Below, in pieces: positions 58,594-64,000 of a stretch of 64,000 bases of DNA. A model generated the notes under the pieces. The model made no database searches. It had not been told where the DNA came from and was given only the letters and a program-made list of their open reading frames with translations. The DNA comes from Bartonella sp. M0177. GTDB taxonomy: Bacteria; Pseudomonadota; Alphaproteobacteria; Rhizobiales; Rhizobiaceae. Location: positions 1,240,001-1,304,000 of the forward strand of contig NZ_JACFOY010000001.1 in assembly GCF_016102285.1 (NCBI RefSeq). The letters are read 5' to 3'. The translations under genes were made by a program, and so were the position numbers. Positions within the stretch are counted from its first letter, which is position 1. Every line of letters begins with the position of its first letter.

Positions 58594-59394
58594 ATGAAAC
58601 TGGATTTACACAACGTAAAAGCCGGATATGGCAAGTTGACAATCTTGCATGATATTTCCGTCAATTTTATTCCCGGTGAAGTTACAGCTCTTATAGGTCA
58701 AAATGGTTGTGGCAAATCAACGCTTCTCAAAGCGATAATGGGATTTCTGGATCTTCAAGGTGGCAATATCACCTTGGATGGGCGCGATATCAGAAGTTTT
58801 CACCGAAAAAAACTTGCACAACTCGTTTCTTATCTTCCTCAGGAGAGTTTTTGTCCTGATTACCTGACATTGGGACAACTTATCGAGCTCTCCTCTTACG
58901 CACGTAATTCTTTATTTTCCGGCCCGTCGGCGAAAGATCGCGAATATTTCCATCAGGTTCTTGAGATTGTCGGGCTTTCCGACAAGGCTCATTTACCTGT
59001 GAATTCTCTTTCCGGCGGTCAAAAGCAAAGAGCCTGGCTTGCGCTCGTATTGGCGCAAAAAACCGATATGATATTGCTTGACGAGCCCGTCAATCATCTT
59101 GATGTCAAATATCAGTACGCAATTTTGAAGCTCGTTCGTGAATTAAGTTGCGAACTGAAGAAGACTGTCATCGTCGTTTTGCACGATATCAATCTGGCTA
59201 CCTATTTTGCCGATTATGTTGTGATGGTGAAAGCGGGCGAAATTCATGCTCACGGTCGAACGCAAGATGTTGTAACGGAAGAAAATTTACGGCAAGTTTT
59301 CGGAATTCCCGCTGAATTGTTCGTCCATAACGGGCATCTCATTTGTCAGCCTTATCCCGACGCGGCCCAGTCTGTTCGGTACATGGAAGAATAA
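58594..59394 (+). CDS. Iron-siderophore ABC transporter ATPase
   Basis: A 266-aa ATPase of the FecE/FhuC type that powers iron-chelate import. Walker A IGQNGCGKSTLLKA near residue 36, Q-loop SYLPQE near 83, signature LSGGQKQRAWLALVLAQ near 143, Walker B MILLDEPVNHLD near 163, H-loop VLHDINLATYFADY near 195. It is first in a five-gene plus-strand series with permeases, binding protein and TonB-dependent receptor. A hairpin overlaps its ribosome-binding site. Confidence 0.94.
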   Translation: MKLDLHNVKAGYGKLTILHDISVNFIPGEVTALIGQNGCGKSTLLKAIMGFLDLQGGNITLDGRDIRSFHRKKLAQLVSYLPQESFCPDYLTLGQLIELSSYARNSLFSGPSAKDREYFHQVLEIVGLSDKAHLPVNSLSGGQKQRAWLALVLAQKTDMILLDEPVNHLDVKYQYAILKLVRELSCELKKTVIVVLHDINLATYFADYVVMVKAGEIHAHGRTQDVVTEENLRQVFGIPAELFVHNGHLICQPYPDAAQSVRYMEE

Positions 59395-59395
59395 A

Positions 59396-60406
59396 ATGAT
59401 TTTTTCCAAGTTCTGGGTGGGTAGTGTCGTTCTCTTTTTCTTTGTCTTCTATCTCGGAATAGCTTGGGGTGGTACATTTTCTTCGCCGTCTGATGTTTTT
59501 CAAGTTCTGATATCGCGAGAGCCAAACAATTATGGTCAGGCATCCATCCTTTACCAGCGCTTTCCACGTGCCATTATTGCTATTTATGCAGGTCTTATCA
59601 TGGCAAGCTCCGGATTGGTATTCCAAGGGCTTATCCGTAATCCGCTCGCTTCGGCTTCGTCACTCGGAATCAATGCAGGAGCGACGCTTTTTGTCGTAGG
59701 TGGTGCGCTTGTTTTCGGGGCAAATCTGGCAGAGCAGGGGGTAGCCGCTTTGTGTGGTGGCCTGTTCGGTTTTCTTCTCTGTACAATCATTGCACGTATA
59801 GCCGGTGGCAATGAAAAGACTACCGGTCTCATGCTTATTTTATCCGGTTCGCTTGTATCCATGCTGCTCATCGGCCTAAGCAACGCGCTTTTATTGTCTT
59901 ATGCGGATAGAAGAGGCGAGTTCCTGTCCTGGATTGCCGGTAATATCAACCATGCCTATATTGATCGGCTGTATCAATTCTGGTGGATTGGTATCTTGGC
60001 GCTGGCATTGATTTTTATGTTCTCGAAGCCGCTAACCCTTATTCTCCTTGGCAGCGAGAAAGCTTCTTCAATGGGAGTAAGAACGGTCGCTGTTTCCCGC
60101 TTTGCTCTGGCATGCGCAATTGTCGCCTCGTGTTCCGCCGTAGCTGTCTGCGGACCAATCAGTTTTATAGGTCTGATTGTTCCACATATGATAAAACCGC
60201 TTGTCGGACAGGATTTTAAAGAAACTTTACCGGCTTCCGCATTAACGGGAGCAACTCTATGTCTTTTGGCGAGTACTATCTCGCAAAATGCTTTTCAACC
60301 CTATGTCGTCAATACCGGAATTATTCTGGATCTATTCGGCGGTATCGTTTTCATTCTATTGATCCGAAAATTCTATGTTTCTCCAAAGAACAGGAACGAC
60401 ATATGA
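59396..60406 (+). CDS. Iron-siderophore ABC transporter permease, first
   Basis: A 336-aa FecCD/BtuC-family permease with about nine to ten spans. Marks: YQRFPRAIIAIYAGLIMASSGLVFQGLIRNPLASASSLGINAGA split as FQGLIRNPLASASSLGINAG near residue 77, GEFLSWIAGNINHA near 175 and VCGPISFIGLIVPHMIKPLVG near 258, the loop that contacts the ATPase. It starts one base after the ATPase stop and overlaps the second permease by four bases (ATGA). Confidence 0.93.
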   Translation: MIFSKFWVGSVVLFFFVFYLGIAWGGTFSSPSDVFQVLISREPNNYGQASILYQRFPRAIIAIYAGLIMASSGLVFQGLIRNPLASASSLGINAGATLFVVGGALVFGANLAEQGVAALCGGLFGFLLCTIIARIAGGNEKTTGLMLILSGSLVSMLLIGLSNALLLSYADRRGEFLSWIAGNINHAYIDRLYQFWWIGILALALIFMFSKPLTLILLGSEKASSMGVRTVAVSRFALACAIVASCSAVAVCGPISFIGLIVPHMIKPLVGQDFKETLPASALTGATLCLLASTISQNAFQPYVVNTGIILDLFGGIVFILLIRKFYVSPKNRNDI

Positions 60407-61464
60407 AGATATCGCGCACACTTGACGAACGGCTTTCGATCCGCTTTGCAAATGGAAAAGAGCTTGTCATCCGCAATTTCGTAATCGGGATCTTGCTTTT
60501 ATTGTTCGCATTTATTCTTTTTCTCATTTCCTTGAATTTGGGGACAATCGATACCGGCCTTTACGATTTCTTGAAACTTGTCTCGGGCGAAGAGATCAGT
60601 CACCAATCCTACTTTGCTTTATGGGATGTGCGCCTTCCGCGTTTGGCTTTGGCATTTTTGATTGGCTGGAGTGTTGCAGTTTCGGGAGCTATTTTACAAC
60701 CGATTGCCCGTAATCCTTTGGCTGATCCGGGGTTATTCGGTATCAGTCACGGTTCCCTGACAACGACAATTGTTTTGCTTGCCTTCATTCCTACAGCCTC
60801 CCGTGTTCTTATCACCTTTGCTTCTCTTGCTGGAGGCCTTGGCACTGCATTGGTGTTGCTTGCTCTGGTCGGTAACCGGCATTCTGGTGGTCTGGTCATT
60901 CTCTTAATGGGGATTGCCGTTGCAACGGTCCTCGCTTCAATCAATTCTTTCCTGATACTTTATCTGCCAACCGAAGCGTCCTACAATGCGTCAAGCTGGA
61001 TGGCCGGTTCTCTTTTTCAGGCCAACTGGTTAAGCGTTTCGGCATTTCTACCGCTTTTTGTGTTCAGCCTTGTCGGAATTTTTCTCTCTGGGCACTCGCT
61101 TAACCGGTACGACTTGGGAAACGAGCTTGCACAATCGCTCGGTGAACCGGTTATCGTTTCTCGTCCCCTATTATTATTATTCGCAGTATTGTTAAGTGCC
61201 GCTTCTGTAACAATTGTGGGGCCGCTCGCTTTTTTAGGAATTCTAGCGCCACAACTTGCACAATTCATGACCGGTGCGAATGGGAGCGCCAGACTTTATC
61301 TTTCGGGACTCGTAGGGGCAAATCTCGTCATCGGGGCCGACATCATTTCGAAAAATGCAACAAGCATTGCTATGCCTTTGGGATTAACAACCACCATCAT
61401 CGGTGTTCCGTTGTTCATTATCGTTTTACGCCTAAAAACCCTTCGTCAGTATTTTCAAAAATAA
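60403..61464 (+). CDS. Iron-siderophore ABC transporter permease, second
   Basis: A 353-aa FecCD-family permease forming the heterodimeric channel with its neighbour. Marks: DVRLPRLALAFLIGWSVAVSGAILQPIARNPLADPGLFGIS split as ILQPIARNPLADPGLFGIS near residue 97, SSWMAGSLFQANW near 200 and IVGPLAFLGILAPQLAQFMTG near 270. The frame is open far upstream inside the previous gene, but ATG 60403 (MKISRTLDERL), overlapping its stop, is the natural start. Confidence 0.93.
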   Translation: MKISRTLDERLSIRFANGKELVIRNFVIGILLLLFAFILFLISLNLGTIDTGLYDFLKLVSGEEISHQSYFALWDVRLPRLALAFLIGWSVAVSGAILQPIARNPLADPGLFGISHGSLTTTIVLLAFIPTASRVLITFASLAGGLGTALVLLALVGNRHSGGLVILLMGIAVATVLASINSFLILYLPTEASYNASSWMAGSLFQANWLSVSAFLPLFVFSLVGIFLSGHSLNRYDLGNELAQSLGEPVIVSRPLLLLFAVLLSAASVTIVGPLAFLGILAPQLAQFMTGANGSARLYLSGLVGANLVIGADIISKNATSIAMPLGLTTTIIGVPLFIIVLRLKTLRQYFQK

Positions 61465-61475
61465 GGAAATATTTC

Positions 61476-62438
61476 ATGCGTATCAAATATTCAACTTTGT
61501 TCATCAGCACCGTTCTACTGGCAATTTCCGCAACCGCCGAGGCTCGGGAAGTCGTTGATACTATGGGACGCACAGTCGATATTCCGGATCATCCCGAGAG
61601 GGTCGTTGTCATGAGCGAACCGGCTATTGCCGTTCCGATGATCGAACTCGGTGTCAATCCGATTGGCAGTTTTGGCCGCGCCGATGATGGCACATATCAG
61701 GTTGGTGCCGATTTCATTGATACTCTGTTCGGGCCGAACCAGAAAAAACCTCAAGGCATAGGGAATAACCGTCAGGTCGATCTTGAAAAACTTTACTCGA
61801 TGAAACCGGACCTCATTATCGGCACCGAGTTCGACGTTGATAAGGTCAAACAGCTTTCTTCAGTCGCTCCTGTTTATATGCAACATTATACAACCGGACA
61901 TCTTGATAATTTTGCAATTGAAGAAAACCTTGCAAAACTTTTCGGCAAAGAAGACACATTTCAGAATTTGAAAGCAAAATACGTTGAAGACGTTCAGGAG
62001 ACAAAAAAGCAACTTCCTGAAAGTCTCGAAAACAAGACATATCTACCTGTCATCATAATGGATCAGATCAACATTGTGGGTGAGGGGATTGGCGTTTCTC
62101 AACCTCTCAATGATTTGGGGATGAAACCTTTTGAAGTTTCGAACGACAAGACGCATTCGGATGGATCTCCAAAAATAGTATTACCAATCAGTGCAGAAAC
62201 ACTCGGTTCCCTTAATCCGGATATTCTTGTTGTAATCATTAACTGGGGGGCTCCTGACAAAAGTATTGAGGCGACAAACGAAGCTTTGAACAAACTTGTG
62301 CCGGGTTGGGCAACCTATATGAAACCGGCGCGTGAGGGACGTGTCATTTATCTTGATGGCTCCAAGGTTTTTACGCCCAGTTTTTTGAGTGCCCGTTACA
62401 CATTGGGCGAAGTGAGAAAATGGGCGAAAACAAAATGA
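61476..62438 (+). CDS. Iron-siderophore periplasmic binding protein
   Basis: A 320-aa cluster-A binding protein of the FecB/FepB type. The signal peptide is about residues 1-23 (cleavage after ATAEA). Marks: REVVDTMGRTVDIPDHPERVVVMS split as VVDTMGRTVDIPDHPERVVV, PIAVP-like AIAVPMIELGVNPIGSFG near 50, DLEKLYSMKPDLIIG near 105 and a long central helix region. No cysteine lipobox, so it is probably soluble in the periplasm. It starts 11 bp after the second permease. The chelate carried is unknown. Confidence 0.92.
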   Translation: MRIKYSTLFISTVLLAISATAEAREVVDTMGRTVDIPDHPERVVVMSEPAIAVPMIELGVNPIGSFGRADDGTYQVGADFIDTLFGPNQKKPQGIGNNRQVDLEKLYSMKPDLIIGTEFDVDKVKQLSSVAPVYMQHYTTGHLDNFAIEENLAKLFGKEDTFQNLKAKYVEDVQETKKQLPESLENKTYLPVIIMDQINIVGEGIGVSQPLNDLGMKPFEVSNDKTHSDGSPKIVLPISAETLGSLNPDILVVIINWGAPDKSIEATNEALNKLVPGWATYMKPAREGRVIYLDGSKVFTPSFLSARYTLGEVRKWAKTK

Positions 62439-62469
62439 GGATATTTTGTTTCACTATATAAAATAATTA

Positions 62470-62503
62470 TTGACTTAATTTATATCATGAGTAATAAACT
62501 CAT
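62470..62503 (+). promoter_or_regulatory. Candidate promoter with overlapping inverted repeat before the TonB receptor gene
   Basis: TTGACT (62470-62475), a 17-bp spacer and AATAAA (62493-62498) form a possible promoter. The perfect inverted repeat ATGAGT-AATAA-ACTCAT (62487-62503) covers the -10 region, an operator-like arrangement. TGA-N11-TCA (62471-62487) resembles but does not match the RirA iron box (TGA-N9-TCA). Confidence 0.4.
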
Positions 62504-62536
62504 ATTTTCTTTGTTTTCCCTAAAAGGTCTCATCTG

Positions 62537-64000
62537 ATGTCAAAAACGTTATCGAAAAACCGGTTTTTCCTATCGTCAGCCCATTATCGGATCATTTGTG
62601 GTTTGATTGTATTATCTTCTGCAGTTCCTTCTGCTTTTGCCGAGGAAAAAGAGGATCAGAAACAAACAGCGTCCAATAACACTGTATTGGAAAAAGTGGT
62701 CATTAGCGGTGAAAAAACTTTGCGGTCGCTTCAACACACTGCAAGTTCGGTGACGGTGCTCAGCGGAGACCGTATCGAAGAACGGCCTGCTGTGACAACA
62801 CTGACCGATCTTTTAAAAGGAACGCCGAACCTTCTTTATACAAATGATAGCGATGCGCCGATTATCCGCGGTGTTGATACCAAAGGTCCGTTGGTCAAAG
62901 GTAATGCCTATTTGGCCAATCCAATTCCCCGTGCAACAATCAGCGTCGACGGCCGTTATCTAAGCTCTGGAGAATTCGGTATTGGCGCTGCACCGATTTG
63001 GGATGTTGAATCTGTTGAAGTATTCCGTGGTCCGCAAACGACAACGCAAGGTGCAAATGCTATTGCTGGTGCGGTTGTTATCAAGACAAAAGACCCGACT
63101 TTTACGCCTGAAGCGGAAATACAAACTCTCTATGGCACAAGACAACAAAAACGCGGTTCGCTTATGGCTTCGGGGCCTATAACACCAGAACTCGCTGGTC
63201 GTATCGCTCTGGATTATAGCGGGCGTGACACTTTCATAAAATATACAAATCCCCAGTTTCTGGATTCGGATATGGATAACGACCCGCGTAATGTCAACGG
63301 CCGTCTAAAACTGCTTTGGCAACCGTCAGAAATACCGGGGTTCGAAGGAAAACTGACTTATTCCCACATGGACTCCAAACGTCCGGCTTTCGAAATTGCA
63401 TCTCATCCTTATGATCAGCTTCACGATACCCGTAACAGTACCGATAATATCCAGACAAAAACGGATGTCGGTATTTTTGACATGAAATACGATTTGGGCA
63501 ATACCGTTATCTTCTTTAACGAGTTACAATATTCAAACGGCACTTACGATTATAACTTCGGTCGTTCGTTTAACGGCACCGCTTCAAAAGACTATGATAA
63601 TATTTCGAACGAATTTCGTGTCAATTTTGGTGACGAAACAACGACGTTAAGTGGTCTTGGAGGAGTGTTTTACTCAAAAAGCAATTCCGACAACCATATG
63701 TTGCACGACTTTGCATCAACCGATTTTACCGTTGATCAGGATAGTGTCGGTGTTTTCAGTGAATTGACATATCGTTTTGCCGAAAAATGGGCGTTGACCG
63801 GAGGTTTGCGTTATCAATATGACGGCATCCGTCACGACGGTGTTGCGAGCTATGTTCCGGGTGTTCGCCACATTTATGACGAAAGTTTTGATGCGGTGCT
63901 TCCGAAAATTTCACTTTCTTACGATATTCGTGACGATATAACTGTTGGTGTTATGGCGTCTCGCGGTTATTTGCCGGGCGGAACCGGGCTTAATTTTTCC
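62537..64000 (+). CDS. TonB-dependent outer-membrane receptor, N-terminal part (cut by window edge)
   Basis: The first 488 codons of a TonB-dependent receptor; the frame runs off the window. A signal peptide (about residues 1-35, cleavage near AFAEE) is followed by the plug domain: VLEKVVISGEK (TonB-box neighbourhood), SSVTVLSGDRIEERP, LTDLLKGTPNLLYTNDSDAPIIRGVD split as TDLLKGTPNLLYTND, and the DVESVEVFRGPQTTTQGANAIAGAVVIKT motif split as VESVEVFRGPQTTTQGANA near residue 160. Barrel strands follow with alternating hydrophobic residues and the typical ALTGGLRYQYD. Placed after a siderophore ABC importer, it most likely takes up the same ferric chelate. Confidence 0.93.
   Translation, partial: MSKTLSKNRFFLSSAHYRIICGLIVLSSAVPSAFAEEKEDQKQTASNNTVLEKVVISGEKTLRSLQHTASSVTVLSGDRIEERPAVTTLTDLLKGTPNLLYTNDSDAPIIRGVDTKGPLVKGNAYLANPIPRATISVDGRYLSSGEFGIGAAPIWDVESVEVFRGPQTTTQGANAIAGAVVIKTKDPTFTPEAEIQTLYGTRQQKRGSLMASGPITPELAGRIALDYSGRDTFIKYTNPQFLDSDMDNDPRNVNGRLKLLWQPSEIPGFEGKLTYSHMDSKRPAFEIASHPYDQLHDTRNSTDNIQTKTDVGIFDMKYDLGNTVIFFNELQYSNGTYDYNFGRSFNGTASKDYDNISNEFRVNFGDETTTLSGLGGVFYSKSNSDNHMLHDFASTDFTVDQDSVGVFSELTYRFAEKWALTGGLRYQYDGIRHDGVASYVPGVRHIYDESFDAVLPKISLSYDIRDDITVGVMASRGYLPGGTGLNFS

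Overview
The window looks like the chromosome of an AT-rich alphaproteobacterium of the order Hyphomicrobiales (Rhizobiales), most plausibly a Bartonella or close relative. This rests on an IalB (invasion-associated locus B) protein, a 14-gene nuoA-N operon in alphaproteobacterial order running into birA and rnj, the short ProRS and MetRS types, a LolC/D pair after proS, sdhE-mfd, and a GTTC-N7-GTTC (alphaproteobacterial LexA type) site before parE. The species cannot be fixed from the sequence alone.

Layout. 1-713: rplM-rpsI on the minus strand, rpsI cut by the window edge. 714-2169: gene-poor. 2170-5409: metY and recJ. 5944-8022: parE (minus). 8197-11553: an envelope glycosylation patch (GtrB-like glycosyltransferase, a 57-codon stub of a ChbG/HpnK deacetylase, a GtrII-type membrane glucosyltransferase) with lipB. 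11973-14094: lemA and two TPM-domain genes with overlapping ends (minus). 14095-18317: a decayed accessory island with an amber- and frameshift-broken membrane protein gene, a small orphan gene, a broken serine resolvase and a broken tyrosine integrase, ending at tRNA-Val. 18318-18707: tRNA-Val and tRNA-Asp. 19319-36450: nuoA-N, birA, rnj. 36728-40013: proS, lolC, lolD. 40067-41100: azlC, azlD (minus). 41254-45057: sdhE, mfd. 45182-47686: a peptide-type binding protein and a FrnE-like thioredoxin-fold protein (minus). 48018-48632: ialB family, followed by an 8-bp tandem repeat. 49202-49699: gpt (minus). 50229-50304: tRNA-Lys. 50699-57992: rlpA, a degenerate dacF homologue, tmk, holB, metG, tatD and an MBL-fold hydrolase. 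58594-64000: a ferric-siderophore ABC importer (ATPase, two permeases, binding protein) and a TonB-dependent receptor cut by the window edge.

How it works together. The centre is respiratory complex I. The right end is a complete outer-to-inner membrane iron-chelate uptake route. rlpA, dacF, lolCD, the Gtr-like genes and the IalB protein concern the envelope. recJ, parE, mfd, holB and tmk concern DNA metabolism.

Most notable: a candidate SOS box before parE; a DacF-type carboxypeptidase homologue that has lost two of its three active-site motifs; a decayed integrase/resolvase island downstream of the 3' end of tRNA-Val; a truncated deacetylase still coupled to its glycosyltransferase; and an (GCCTCAAA)8 repeat between ialB and gpt. 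I found no CRISPR array, intact insertion sequence or clearly new multi-gene defence system.
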